DNA of 33,655 bases from a bacterium (GTDB lineage Bacteria > Patescibacteriota > Doudnabacteria > UBA920). The notes below the pieces were generated by a model, which saw nothing but the letters and a program-made list of their open reading frames with translations, was not told the DNA's origin and ran no database searches. Below, piece after piece: positions 9,151 through 19,261 of this stretch; the stretch's first letter is position 1; every line of letters starts with the position of its first letter. The position numbers were made by a program, and so were the translations under genes. The DNA lies in contig JAKAGU010000009.1 in assembly GCA_021825655.1 (NCBI GenBank), forward strand, positions 670-34,324, in the 5' to 3' direction.

Positions 9151-9983
9151 TGTCCTGGCAGACTTTCGGGCACCGCCACGTAAAAGCCGTTTTGGAAAAG
9201 CAGCTGGAAACCGGGCAGCTGGCCCAGGCGTATTTATTTTTGGGTCCGGAGGGTCTGGGCAAAAAGCTGCTGGCTCTGGAATTGGCGCAAAAAACCCTGG
9301 AAGTCAACCAGCTGGAAACCCACCCTGATTTTACTTTTTTCAGCAACGGGCAAAGCGATATTGCCGTGGAAGAGGTGAGACGGCTGATAAGCGAACTGAG
9401 CACGAAGCCTTTTTTCGGTAAGCGCAAGGTGGTGGTGATTGACAACGCGCAAAACCTGAACGCTTCCGGCAGCAATGCGCTGCTAAAGACTTTGGAAGAG
9501 CCGGGAGTTTCTACTGTGATTATTTTGGTTGCCGACCGCAAACCCTTGCCCACGATTGTTTCCCGCTGCCAGGTTTTCAGGTTTAACCCGCTGTCTGTAG
9601 CCGAACTGGCGGCATTTGCCAAAGAAAAAAAATTGGCCGCCGGCAAAGAGCTTTTGGATCTTAGTTTCGGTTCGCCGGCCCGGCTGGCGAAGCTGTCTGC
9701 TGACGCTGGCTTTCTTACCGCCGAGCACGAGGCTTTGGCCAAATTTTCAGAACTGATGGCTTTATCCAGGGGTGAGCGCCTGGTTAAAGTGGGCGAGTTT
9801 GCAGCTTATGAGCCGGAGGCCCTGGCCGGCTTGTTTTTTACCTGGATGATGCACGCCCTGTCCCGGCTGGGCGAAAACCCCGGCCTGGCACAAGCGGTAG
9901 CTGGCCTGCAGGAGGCGATGTGGCAGCTTAGAACCAACAAAAATAAAAAATTAATTTTACAGGGCGTATTTTTAAAAATATGA
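9150..9983 (+). CDS. holB: DNA polymerase III delta-prime-like clamp-loader subunit
   Basis: MSWQTFGHRHVKAVLEKQLETGQLAQAYLFLGPEGLGKKLLALELA...KVVVIDNAQNLNASGSNALLKTLEEP...TIVSRCQVFRF. Confidence 0.88.
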   Translation: MSWQTFGHRHVKAVLEKQLETGQLAQAYLFLGPEGLGKKLLALELAQKTLEVNQLETHPDFTFFSNGQSDIAVEEVRRLISELSTKPFFGKRKVVVIDNAQNLNASGSNALLKTLEEPGVSTVIILVADRKPLPTIVSRCQVFRFNPLSVAELAAFAKEKKLAAGKELLDLSFGSPARLAKLSADAGFLTAEHEALAKFSELMALSRGERLVKVGEFAAYEPEALAGLFFTWMMHALSRLGENPGLAQAVAGLQEAMWQLRTNKNKKLILQGVFLKI

Positions 9984-11041
9984 AAAAGTTTTTGTTTGCG
10001 GCTTTGCCGCTGGTGTTCTTGGCCGCTTCCTGCAATTTTTTCAGCAAGCCGCCGACCGCCGGGGTGGTGAAGACTACCAATGGCGGCGCTGACTGGCAGT
10101 TTGCCAATTTAATGAAGGATTCCAAAACCAACCTTTTGGCCGGCGCCAACGTTTCGCGCCTGGCTTTTGACCCCACAAATCGGGAGGTGCTTTATGCCGC
10201 CACTTTCACATCGGGGCTGTTTAAATCACAGGACTCTGCTGCCAGCTGGACACAGATTTTATCCAAGATTTCCGTCTACGATATGGCCGTGCATCCGACC
10301 GACCCGAATACTTTGTACGCGGTCGGGTTGTATGGGGGGTTTGGCAAAGTGCTTAAAACCCAGGACGGGGGCAAGACCTGGGAAGAAGTTTACAACGAAC
10401 AGGGCGAGAGCGACGCGGTGCGGGCCATTGCGGTTAATCCCCAGAACCCCAACCAGGTGGCCGCGGGTTCGGCTACCGGGAACGTGGTAATTAGCTCGGA
10501 CGGCGGTTTGTCCTGGAAACAGGCTTATAATTTTCAGGATCGCGTGCAGAGAATTGTCTGGCAAAACGGCAATATTTACGTGTTGCTCAAAAACAAAGGC
10601 CTGTCCAAGTCAGCGGATGGCGGGCAAACCTTCCTCAACCTGACTTCCGGCCTGAGCAAGGTGGTGGACTGGCAGCAAATGGAATATAATACCGATGCCG
10701 TCAGGGGGTTTAATCAGTTTTTTGTGGACGTATACACCGGCAACTTAATCTATATGACCACTGACCAGGGCTTGTATAAAACCCAGGACGGCGGCAGCAC
10801 CTGGCAGTATGTGCCTTTGCCGGTAAACAAAAGCGCCGCCCTTGCCCGTTCAATTGCCGTAGCGAGAAGCAGCAGCAACATTGTGTATACCAGCGTGGGT
10901 TCGACCGTGTACAAAACCGTGGACGGCGGCAGCACCTGGCAAACGCAGAATTTGGCCACGCCCGGCTCCGTTAACTATCTGGTGGTGGATCCTGACTTGC
11001 CGCAGATTGCGTATGCCGGCATCTTTTTACAGCAGCAGTAA
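9980..11041 (+). CDS. Lipoprotein with BNR/sortilin-type beta-propeller repeats
   Basis: Lipobox LAASC after a signal peptide; repeated KTxDGGxTWxxV motifs (KTTNGGADWQ, KTQDGGKTWEEV, KTQDGGSTWQYV, KTVDGGSTWQTQ). Confidence 0.85.
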   Translation: MKKFLFAALPLVFLAASCNFFSKPPTAGVVKTTNGGADWQFANLMKDSKTNLLAGANVSRLAFDPTNREVLYAATFTSGLFKSQDSAASWTQILSKISVYDMAVHPTDPNTLYAVGLYGGFGKVLKTQDGGKTWEEVYNEQGESDAVRAIAVNPQNPNQVAAGSATGNVVISSDGGLSWKQAYNFQDRVQRIVWQNGNIYVLLKNKGLSKSADGGQTFLNLTSGLSKVVDWQQMEYNTDAVRGFNQFFVDVYTGNLIYMTTDQGLYKTQDGGSTWQYVPLPVNKSAALARSIAVARSSSNIVYTSVGSTVYKTVDGGSTWQTQNLATPGSVNYLVVDPDLPQIAYAGIFLQQQ

Positions 11042-11063
11042 TCAAAATTAATTTAATATTCCC

Positions 11064-11621
11064 ATGATCGAACAAATACTTACAGCCCACAAGGCAAATT
11101 TTGAGAAAGCAATGGAACATTTTTTGCACGAACTGTCCGGGGTGCGGACGGGCAGGGCCAATCCCGCGCTGCTTAATACGGTTACCGTGGAAAGTTACGG
11201 CGCGCGCATGCCTATTGAGCATGTGGCCAGCGTGACCGTGTCGGATGCCAGGACGCTGGTGATTTCCCCTTGGGACAAAGGCCAATTGCAGTCTATTGAG
11301 AAGGCTATCCAGCAGGCTAATTTGGGTTTTAATCCATCCAATGATGGTACGGTAATTCGCATTATCCTGCCGCCGCTGAACGAAGAACGGCGCCGGGATA
11401 TGGTAAAATTGGTAGGGCAGATTGCCGAAAAGGGCCGGATTGGCCTGCGCAACGCCCGTGAAGGCGTAATTAAAGAAATGAAAAAGGCGGAAAGCGACGG
11501 CAAAATTTCCAAAGACGACCTGGCCCGCGGCCAAAAAAAATTGCAGGAACTCGTAGACAAATATAACGAAGAGATAAAACAGCACGGTGTGGCCAAAGAA
11601 GAAGAGGTTATGACCGTCTAG
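11064..11621 (+). CDS. frr: Ribosome recycling factor
   Basis: ...FLHELSGVRTGRANPALLNTVTVESYGARMPIEHVASVTVSDARTLVISPWDKGQLQSIEKAIQQANLGFNPSNDGTVIRIILPPLNEERRRDMVK. Confidence 0.97.
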   Translation: MIEQILTAHKANFEKAMEHFLHELSGVRTGRANPALLNTVTVESYGARMPIEHVASVTVSDARTLVISPWDKGQLQSIEKAIQQANLGFNPSNDGTVIRIILPPLNEERRRDMVKLVGQIAEKGRIGLRNAREGVIKEMKKAESDGKISKDDLARGQKKLQELVDKYNEEIKQHGVAKEEEVMTV

Positions 11622-11648
11622 CCCGTAAAAATTAATTTTAATACCAGA

Positions 11649-12770
11649 ATGCTGTTTACAGCCGTAATTTTTATTTTAGTTTTGGGGGTGCTGGTTTTAG
11701 CCCACGAGTCTGGGCATTTTTTTGCAGCCAAAAAAAGCGGCATGCAAGTCGAAGAATTTGGTTTTGGCTTTCCGCCCAGGCTGCTGGGTATGCAGAAAAT
11801 TGCCGGCAAGTGGAAAGTGGTGTGGGGGCACAAGGAGGTGGCAGATAAGGAAAATACGGTGTATTCCGTCAACTGGATTCCGTTCGGCGGTTTCGTCCGG
11901 ATTTTAGGCGAGAACAACGAGGAGAAAGAAAATCCTAAAAGTTTTATCAATCGGCCTTTTTTTGGCCGCTTGCTCACTTTGGTGGCCGGTGTGGGTATGA
12001 ATATAGTGCTGGCCTGGGTGCTGCTGTCCGCAGCCTTAATTATTGGCCTGCCGGCCGGGATTGATAATCCCAAGGATTTTTCCAAGTTCGCTAAGCTGGA
12101 AAATGTGCAGATCGGAGTGGATGGGCTAGTGAAGGATTACCCGGCGGAAAAAGCGGGGGTAATGCCGGGCGATATAATTTTATCCGTGGATGGACGGGAT
12201 TTTACCAACGCCTCAGAGCTGAGGGATTATATCCGGAGCCGCGCGGGGCAGCTGTTTGACTTGAAAATCAAACGGCTGAACCAGGAAGAGGATATCCGAG
12301 TTCAGTCCCTGGCCAGTCCTCCTGCTGACCAGGGCCCGACAGGCATGAGTCTGACCAGCTTCGGTAAGTTAACCGTGCCTTGGTACGTGGCACCCTATGT
12401 CGGCGCAAAGGCCACAGCTATCCAGACTGTAAATATTTTTGACGGCTTACAACGTTTGCTGCGGGGTAAGATAAGTCTAAATAGCGTGGGAGGGCCCGTT
12501 AAGATTGCCCAGTTGACCGGCGAAGTGGGGCGCATGGGCATAATCTATCTCATGCAGTTTACAGCCACGCTGAGCTTGAATCTGGCCATTTTAAATATTT
12601 TACCTTTTCCGGCGCTGGACGGCGGGCGTGTGGTTTTGCTGCTGGTGGAAAAAATGCGTGGCCGGCGCAATAACCAGCAAGTGGAACAGTGGATTAACAC
12701 AGTCGGTTTTGTCTTTTTGATCTTAGTAATGATTTTAGTAACCATTAAAGATGTGAAAGGCTTTTTATGA
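11649..12770 (+). CDS. rseP: RIP metalloprotease RseP / site-2 protease family
   Basis: VLAHESGHFFAAKKSGMQVEEFGFGFPPRLLG (HExxH), PDZ-like core, NILPFPALDGGR. Confidence 0.93.
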   Translation: MLFTAVIFILVLGVLVLAHESGHFFAAKKSGMQVEEFGFGFPPRLLGMQKIAGKWKVVWGHKEVADKENTVYSVNWIPFGGFVRILGENNEEKENPKSFINRPFFGRLLTLVAGVGMNIVLAWVLLSAALIIGLPAGIDNPKDFSKFAKLENVQIGVDGLVKDYPAEKAGVMPGDIILSVDGRDFTNASELRDYIRSRAGQLFDLKIKRLNQEEDIRVQSLASPPADQGPTGMSLTSFGKLTVPWYVAPYVGAKATAIQTVNIFDGLQRLLRGKISLNSVGGPVKIAQLTGEVGRMGIIYLMQFTATLSLNLAILNILPFPALDGGRVVLLLVEKMRGRRNNQQVEQWINTVGFVFLILVMILVTIKDVKGFL

Positions 12771-14005
12771 GACAAACGCGCTATTTTCTAAAAACTTCCA
12801 AAACCGCTCCTTCAGACGATGTGAGCGTGAATGCCCGCATCCTGGAGCAGGGCGGTTTTGTGCAAAAAGTCCTAGCCGGGGTATACGATTTTTTACCCTT
12901 GGGCCTTAGGGTGCTGTCCAAGATTGAAAATATTGTGCGCGAGGAAATGAACGCGATTAACGCTGCGGAAATGTTCATGCCCGTACTGCACCCGAAAGAG
13001 AACTGGCTGGCGACCGGCCGCTGGACCGGCCTGGATGTGCTGTTTAAGGTTAAGTCCCAGCACGGCAGCGAATACGCGCTCGGCCCCACGCATGAGGAAA
13101 TTGTTACGCCCGCGGCACAGAGCATAATCTCCAGCTATAAGGATTTACCCCTGGCTGTTTACCAGATTCAGACCAAATTCCGCGACGAGCCTCGGGCGAA
13201 ATCCGGGCTTTTGCGCGGGCGCGAGTTCCGGATGAAAGATTTATACAGCTTCCATGCGGATGCGGCGGATTTGGAAAATTATTATAACGGGCAAGTTATG
13301 CCCGCATATGAAAAAATTTACCAGCGCCTGGGCCTGGACGCGCTTTTGACCGAAGCCAGCGGCGGTACTTTTTCCAAATACTCGCACGAATACCAGGTAG
13401 AGATCGAAAGCGGCGAAGATACGATTTATGTTTGCAGCAAATGCCGGTTGGCCAAAAATAAAGAAATTTTTGAAGCGGGCGCGGAATGCACCAATTGCGG
13501 CAAGACCGAATGGCGCGAAACTCGAGCTTCGGAAGTTGGAAATATCTTCAAGCTTCAGGACAAGTATTCCTCAGCCTTTAATTTACAATACACTGCGGCG
13601 GACGGCACAAAAAAAACAGTGCTTATGGGTTGTTATGGTTTGGGTACCTCGCGGGTGATGGGTGTGCTGGCGGAAAAATTCCACGATGACAAAGGTATGC
13701 TCTGGCCGGAAAACGTGGCCCCGTTCCGTGTCCACCTTTTGGCCTTAAAAGGCGGGGAAGCGGCAGCGGAACAGCTGTATCAGGATTTACTTAAGGCCGG
13801 AATTGAGGTATTATATGATGACAGGGATGCGAGTCCCGGGGTCAAATTTGCAGACGCAGACCTGATTGGCCTGCCTTACCGCGCGGTGGTCTCCGGCAAG
13901 ACCGTGGAAAGCGGCAGCATTGAGGTAAAAAAGCGCAGCGAAGCCGAGGCCCGGCTCGTGTCCGCGGACAAATTTTTTGACTATATAAACAAAAACCAAA
14001 ATTAA
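12767..14005 (+). CDS. proS: Prolyl-tRNA synthetase, short form lacking the INS editing domain
   Basis: GPTHEEIVTPAAQ, TKFRDEPRAKSGLLRGREFRMKDLYSFH, GCYGLGTSRVMGVLAE; only 412 aa. Confidence 0.93.
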   Translation: MRQTRYFLKTSKTAPSDDVSVNARILEQGGFVQKVLAGVYDFLPLGLRVLSKIENIVREEMNAINAAEMFMPVLHPKENWLATGRWTGLDVLFKVKSQHGSEYALGPTHEEIVTPAAQSIISSYKDLPLAVYQIQTKFRDEPRAKSGLLRGREFRMKDLYSFHADAADLENYYNGQVMPAYEKIYQRLGLDALLTEASGGTFSKYSHEYQVEIESGEDTIYVCSKCRLAKNKEIFEAGAECTNCGKTEWRETRASEVGNIFKLQDKYSSAFNLQYTAADGTKKTVLMGCYGLGTSRVMGVLAEKFHDDKGMLWPENVAPFRVHLLALKGGEAAAEQLYQDLLKAGIEVLYDDRDASPGVKFADADLIGLPYRAVVSGKTVESGSIEVKKRSEAEARLVSADKFFDYINKNQN

Positions 14006-14039
14006 AAATCAAGGAGCAAAAATTGATTTTTAATTTTTC
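14001..14039 (+). terminator. AT-rich hairpin followed by a T-rich tract after proS
   Basis: ATTAAAAATCA / TGATTTTTAAT (11 bp), then TTTTC. Confidence 0.55.
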
Positions 14040-14045
14040 TTTTGC

Positions 14046-15098
14046 GTGTTAGATAGATTTTACCAACAATTTTCCAAAGATATCGGCATCGATTTGGGTA
14101 CGGCAAACACTCTTGTTTATGTAAAAAACAAGGGGATTGTTATTAATGAGCCAAGCGTGGTGGCGGTGAATCAGCGCACCAAGCAGATTTTGGCCATTGG
14201 CACCGAAGCTCAGCGCATGGTAGGCCGCACCCCGCCGCACATTGTGGCGACTCGGCCGCTGGTGGACGGGGTTATTTCCGATTTTGAAATTACCGAGCAG
14301 ATGCTCAGGTATTTCATCGACAAGGTCCATAACCAGACCTATTCGTTCTTGCGCCGGCCGCGGGTGGTAATTGGCATTCCTTCGGGCGTGACTGAAGTGG
14401 AAAAGCGCGCTGTGGTGGACGCGGCCATTAACGCCGGCGCCCGCCAGGCTTTTTTGATTGAAGAACCCATGGCTGCGGCCATTGGCAGCCGGCTGCCCGT
14501 GCAGGATGCGTCAGGCTCCATGATTGTAGATATCGGCGGCGGCACGGCGGAAATCGCGGTTATTTCCTTAGGCGGCATTGTAATTTCTAAAAGCATCCGC
14601 ATTGCGGGCGATGAAATGAACGGCAATATAATCCAGTTCGCCCGAGAAAATTTTAACTTGCTGATTGGCGAGCGTACCGCTGAGGACATTAAAATACGGA
14701 TTGGCAGCGGCTTTGCACTGGAGCGTCCTCTCACCGCGCCGGTGCGCGGCCGGGACTTGGTGACCGGCTTGCCCAAGGAAGTGATTATGACCGATGCCCA
14801 AGCCAGGGAGGCTTTAATGCACAGCCTGAAAATAATCGTGAACAACATTAAGGCGGTAATCGAAGAAATCCCGCCGGAGATTATTGCCGATATTATGCAC
14901 CGCGGCATTATCCTTGCGGGCGGCGGTGCGCTGTTGCGCGGCCTGGACAAGCTGATTCATGAAGCTACGGCGATGCCGATTACCATCGCCGAGGACCCTC
15001 TGACCTGCGTGGCCCGGGGCGCGGGCGTGGTAGTGGAGGATTTGGAAAGCTTGAAAGAAGTATTGGTACCTTTGGACTTCGGAAGAATTCCCCGGTAA
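14046..15098 (+). CDS. mreB: Rod shape-determining protein MreB (GTG start)
   Basis: DIGIDLGTANTLVYVKNKGIVINEPSVVAVN...GIPSGVTEVEKRAVVDAA...MIVDIGGGTAEIAVISLGGIV. Confidence 0.97.
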   Translation: MLDRFYQQFSKDIGIDLGTANTLVYVKNKGIVINEPSVVAVNQRTKQILAIGTEAQRMVGRTPPHIVATRPLVDGVISDFEITEQMLRYFIDKVHNQTYSFLRRPRVVIGIPSGVTEVEKRAVVDAAINAGARQAFLIEEPMAAAIGSRLPVQDASGSMIVDIGGGTAEIAVISLGGIVISKSIRIAGDEMNGNIIQFARENFNLLIGERTAEDIKIRIGSGFALERPLTAPVRGRDLVTGLPKEVIMTDAQAREALMHSLKIIVNNIKAVIEEIPPEIIADIMHRGIILAGGGALLRGLDKLIHEATAMPITIAEDPLTCVARGAGVVVEDLESLKEVLVPLDFGRIPR

Positions 15099-15113
15099 AG
15101 GACAGGGAGGCGT

Positions 15114-15911
15114 ATGCGTTTTATCTACACCAAAACCTTCATCTTGTTTTTTGCTTTTTTGGTTGTGCTAACCGGGGTGGTGTTTTTGGATTCCACCAAC
15201 CGGATTGAGCCGATTCGCCGGTTTTTCTTGGCTGCCCCGAAGCCTGTGGCAGCTTTGGCTCGTTCGGTTACGGTGCCGACCCGGAATTTTTTTGTAACGC
15301 TATATAACTTGCGAGGAATGGTCAATGAGAACCAGCAGCTTGCCGCAAAAGTCTCGGGTTTGGAGCAGCAGCTGGTAGAGCTGGAAAACCAGAAAAAAGA
15401 AAATGAGGCGCTGCGCCAGGAGTTGGGTTTTGTACGCAGTACTAAATTAGACTTGGCGCCTTGCGGAGTTTTGTCACGGAACGCTTTTGGCTTGATGGAT
15501 TCGGTTAATCTGGCCTGCGGCAGCCAGCAGGGCGTGGAGGAGGGCGACGCGATTATTTCCCAGGGCTTTTTGGTCGGCAAGGTTATCCGCGTCAGCCCTA
15601 CAACCAGCACGGCCTTGCTGGCCAAGGCGGCTAATTTTTTAACTGACGCCAAAATTATTAACGGCGGCGCCGAAGGGGTGTTAAAGGGCTCGTACGGCTT
15701 CGGCATGGCGTTGGAGCAACTGCCCCAGAATGCCCAGGCGGATAAAGGCTGGCTGGTGGCTACGGCCGGAATTGACCCGAAAATTCCTAAAAATTTGCCT
15801 ATCGGGGAAATTGGGGAGGTAACCTCCAGCTCCAACGATTTGCTTAAAAAAGCGACCGTAGTCAGTCCGGTGGATTTTAAAAATATCGATTTTGTGTTTG
15901 TGGTCAAATAA
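15114..15911 (+). CDS. mreC: Rod shape-determining protein MreC
   Basis: Single N-terminal TM, coiled coil, GVLSRNAFGLMDSVNLACGSQQGVEEGDAIISQGFLVGKVIRV; lies between mreB and mreD. Confidence 0.92.
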   Translation: MRFIYTKTFILFFAFLVVLTGVVFLDSTNRIEPIRRFFLAAPKPVAALARSVTVPTRNFFVTLYNLRGMVNENQQLAAKVSGLEQQLVELENQKKENEALRQELGFVRSTKLDLAPCGVLSRNAFGLMDSVNLACGSQQGVEEGDAIISQGFLVGKVIRVSPTTSTALLAKAANFLTDAKIINGGAEGVLKGSYGFGMALEQLPQNAQADKGWLVATAGIDPKIPKNLPIGEIGEVTSSSNDLLKKATVVSPVDFKNIDFVFVVK

Positions 15912-15917
15912 ATTTTT

Positions 15918-16448
15918 ATGAAATACTTGGCCTACATTTTATGGCTAGCCGTGCTTACCGGTTTAAACTTCGGCGTGTTCGGGAACCTGGCTTTTTTCGG
16001 CACGGTTCCCAATCTGCTGCTGCTGTTTGTAATATTCACTGGCAGCCTCAAGGCCGACTTGTTTGAGCGCCTGTTTGTAGCTTTCGTGGGCGGCCTGTTT
16101 GCCGATTACTGGAATGGCGGATTTTTCGGCGGCTTTACCCTGGCTTTTATATTGCTGATATTGCTGCTCCAGGCCGTAAGGTCGGCTTTTTCCCTGCGGG
16201 ATATGGATTGGAAATACTTTTATGCTGTTTTTTTTCTGGCGTATGTTTTTGTCGGCCTAACGCTCTGGGCGTACAATTTCGTCGCCTTGCGTTCAAATTG
16301 GACGGAATACTATATCAGCTTTCTCGGTTTTCTCCGCAAGTGGCCGGGCGAAATGCTGTACAATCTGGTTTTACTTTATCCCACAAAACGGTACTACGAC
16401 TTTGCCCAAAAGATTAACCGCCGCTATCTGGAAATCGGGCAGCCGTAA
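15918..16448 (+). CDS. mreD: MreD-like rod shape-determining membrane protein
   Basis: Multi-TM protein of 176 aa in mreB-mreC-x-PBP2 context. Confidence 0.75.
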   Translation: MKYLAYILWLAVLTGLNFGVFGNLAFFGTVPNLLLLFVIFTGSLKADLFERLFVAFVGGLFADYWNGGFFGGFTLAFILLILLLQAVRSAFSLRDMDWKYFYAVFFLAYVFVGLTLWAYNFVALRSNWTEYYISFLGFLRKWPGEMLYNLVLLYPTKRYYDFAQKINRRYLEIGQP

Positions 16449-16462
16449 TTTTAGGAGCAGGC

Positions 16463-18433
16463 ATGCGCAAAACAAACCCTTTTGAAAATAATTTTCAGTC
16501 AAGCATCAAGAGCCGGCCCGGTCTGGCCTGGGAAGAGTCGGCGGTGGACAAAATCAGCCAGGTCGGCGGCGGGGTTTTTGATGCGGACAGGGTGTCGCCG
16601 AAGATTTGGTGGCTGGGCCTGGTTTTGGTGTTGGTTTTTGGCCTGATTTTTTCCCGGCTATTTTTCTTACAGGTCATAAAAGGCGGGGGTTACCAGCAGC
16701 TCTCCGAAAACAACCGCATCCGCAGCCAGGTAATTTTGGCGCCGCGGGGGCTGATTTTAGACAAATACGGTACGGTTCTGGCTCAGAACACGGCCAGCTT
16801 TAACCTGGTGGCCGTGCCTTTGGATTTGCCCAAGGAAGGCTTGGCGGACGAGGTTAACAAGCTGGCAAGCTTACTGAATTTTGACGCAGCTGAGGCCAAT
16901 GCAAAGCTTAAAGGCGTGGATAAACGCTCCATGCAGCCGGTCCTGGTGAGGCAGGATATCAGCCAGCAACAGAGTATTTTGTTTGAAACCAAGGCATCGG
17001 AGTTTATCGGTTTTTCAGTGCAGAAAGTGCCGATCCGCCAATACCCTTACGCCTTAAGTTTTTCCCATTTGCTGGGTTTTACAGGGATTATCAGCCAGGA
17101 TGACTTAAAAACCGTGGACCAGAGCCTGTATGATGCCAATGATTTTGTGGGTAAGACCGGCCTGGAAGCCCAGTATGAAAAGTATTTGCACGGAGAAAAC
17201 GGTGAAAATTTGGTGGAAGTTGATGCAACCGGCAAGCTGGTCAATGTCTTGGGGGAAAAGAAAGCGGGTTCTGGCGAGACTTTGAGGCTGAATATTGATC
17301 AGGGGTTGCAGCAAACGCTGTATGACCTGTTGAGCAAAGATAATCCTAACCGGAAAGCCGCGGCCGTGGCTTTGGATCCGAAAAACGGCGAAGTTTTGGC
17401 GCTGGTCAGTCTCCCCGGTTACGACGACAACCTGTTCGCCCACGGCATTAAAAAGGAAGATTATCAGAAACTGATTGCGGATAAAAATTTGCCCATGTTT
17501 GACCGGGCCATAGCCGGCACTTACCCGCCCGGTTCTACGGTTAAACCCATGGTGGCCACAGCTGCTTTGCAACAAGGCACGATTTCAGAAAATACCGTCA
17601 TTACCGACCGCGGCGTGTTGGTGATTCCCAACCAGTATAACCCTTCAGTGGCCTATAACTTTTACGGTTGGAAGCGCAGCGGGCTGGGGCCGATGAATGT
17701 TAAATCCGCCATTGCCGAAAGCAGCGACATTTTCTTTTATGTAGTGGCCGGGGGGCACCCCAGCTCGCAGGTGCCGGGCTTGGGCGCGGAAAAACTGGCT
17801 GAGTATTACCGCAAGTTCAATTTGGGCAGAGTAACGGGAATTGACCTGCAAGGCGAGAAGCCCGGCCTGGTGCCGGATCCGGATTGGAAGGCTAAATATT
17901 TTCAAAACGACCCCATTATGAGCAAGTGGTATCTGGGTGACACTTACCACATCGGGATTGGCCAGGGCGATTTGTTGGTAACGCCTTTGCAGGTGGCTTT
18001 GTGGACCGCGACCATAGCCAATGACGGCGTGGGCTACAGGCCCAGGATACTGGATAAAGTTCTTGACCAAAACGGAAATACGGTTTTTCAGACTCAGCCG
18101 GAAGTAATTATCAATAATGTGGCTGATAAAAAAAATATAGAAATTGTCCAAGCAGGCATGCGGCAGACGATCGTGGCCGGAACCGGCCGGCAGCTGGCAA
18201 CTCTGCCCATTAGTTCCGCGGGCAAGACCGGCACTTCACAGTTCGACGGTTCCGATCCGAAGAAAACCCACGCTTGGTTTACCGCTTACGCGCCGTACGA
18301 AGATCCGCAGATTGCCATTACGGTATTGGTGGAGGCCGGCGGCGAAGGCAACGTGGTATCCGTGCCGGTGGTTAAGCAGGCTTTGCAATGGTGGGCGGAA
18401 AACCGCTACAATAAAGCTACCCCAGCACGATGA
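16463..18433 (+). CDS. mrdA: Penicillin-binding protein 2
   Basis: NRIRSQVILAPRGLILDKYGTVLAQN; active site STVKPMVA; SSD; SAGKTGTSQFDG. Confidence 0.95.
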   Translation: MRKTNPFENNFQSSIKSRPGLAWEESAVDKISQVGGGVFDADRVSPKIWWLGLVLVLVFGLIFSRLFFLQVIKGGGYQQLSENNRIRSQVILAPRGLILDKYGTVLAQNTASFNLVAVPLDLPKEGLADEVNKLASLLNFDAAEANAKLKGVDKRSMQPVLVRQDISQQQSILFETKASEFIGFSVQKVPIRQYPYALSFSHLLGFTGIISQDDLKTVDQSLYDANDFVGKTGLEAQYEKYLHGENGENLVEVDATGKLVNVLGEKKAGSGETLRLNIDQGLQQTLYDLLSKDNPNRKAAAVALDPKNGEVLALVSLPGYDDNLFAHGIKKEDYQKLIADKNLPMFDRAIAGTYPPGSTVKPMVATAALQQGTISENTVITDRGVLVIPNQYNPSVAYNFYGWKRSGLGPMNVKSAIAESSDIFFYVVAGGHPSSQVPGLGAEKLAEYYRKFNLGRVTGIDLQGEKPGLVPDPDWKAKYFQNDPIMSKWYLGDTYHIGIGQGDLLVTPLQVALWTATIANDGVGYRPRILDKVLDQNGNTVFQTQPEVIINNVADKKNIEIVQAGMRQTIVAGTGRQLATLPISSAGKTGTSQFDGSDPKKTHAWFTAYAPYEDPQIAITVLVEAGGEGNVVSVPVVKQALQWWAENRYNKATPAR

Positions 18434-19257
18434 TTATAAACGGCAAGCAAATTGCAAACACAATTTTATCGCAGATTAAGCAGGAGGTTGCGGCTATGCC
18501 GTTTCAGCCGGTGTTTTGCGATGTACTGGTGGGTAATGATTCGGTTTCCGCAAGCTACGTAAAAATTAAGGGTAAAAAGGCCGTGGAGGCGGGTATGAAG
18601 TTTTTACCCGTATTGTTGCCCGGAGATATCAGCCAAAAAGCTCTGGAAGAGAAAATCCGGGAACTAAACCTTTTGCCCGGCTTGTGCGGCTTGGTAGTGC
18701 AATTGCCTTTGCCTCAGGGGCTGGCCGAAAGGCCGGTTTTGGACACGGTACTGCCTGCGTGCGATGTGGACGGCATGGGCCGGCGCAACCAGGAATTATT
18801 TTATTCCGGCCAAGGGGTCATGGTTATGCCCACTGCTGCGGCTATTCGGGCAATTTTTGAGACTCTGCAAATTGATATCGGCAAACAGGTAGTGGTGGTG
18901 GGACAGGGCGAATTAGTTGGCCGCCCTACCGCTTTTTTGTTAAAAAAAATGGGATACAGCGTGAAGACCGCTGACAGGAGCGTGGGGGATATAAAAGCAT
19001 TGTGTCTGGAGGCGGACGTGCTGGTGTCGGCTACGGGTACGCCCAATTTAATCACCGGGGATATGGTCAAGGCGGGCAGCGTGGTGATTGACGCAGGCAC
19101 TTCGGAATCCGGGGGCAGCATTGTGGGCGATGTGGATGCGGGCAGCGTGGGGCCGGTGGCTGGTTTTTTGACGCCCGTACCCGGCGGCGTGGGGCCGGTC
19201 ACGGTGGCCATGCTGCTGTCCAATGTATTGGCTTGCGCAAAAGAAAAGCTAAAATAG
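18430..19257 (+). CDS. folD: Bifunctional methylenetetrahydrofolate dehydrogenase/cyclohydrolase
   Basis: ASYVKIKGKKAVEAGM, GLVVQLPLPQGL, DVDGMG, VVVVGQGELVGRPTAFLL, PVPGGVGPVTVAMLLSN. Confidence 0.96.
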   Translation: MIINGKQIANTILSQIKQEVAAMPFQPVFCDVLVGNDSVSASYVKIKGKKAVEAGMKFLPVLLPGDISQKALEEKIRELNLLPGLCGLVVQLPLPQGLAERPVLDTVLPACDVDGMGRRNQELFYSGQGVMVMPTAAAIRAIFETLQIDIGKQVVVVGQGELVGRPTAFLLKKMGYSVKTADRSVGDIKALCLEADVLVSATGTPNLITGDMVKAGSVVIDAGTSESGGSIVGDVDAGSVGPVAGFLTPVPGGVGPVTVAMLLSNVLACAKEKLK

Positions 19258-19261
19258 GCTT

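Noticed and set aside
13981-14045. Hairpin between proS and mreB as a riboswitch
   Set aside because: Simple AT-rich stem with a T-rich tail overlapping the proS stop codon; more likely a weak terminator.
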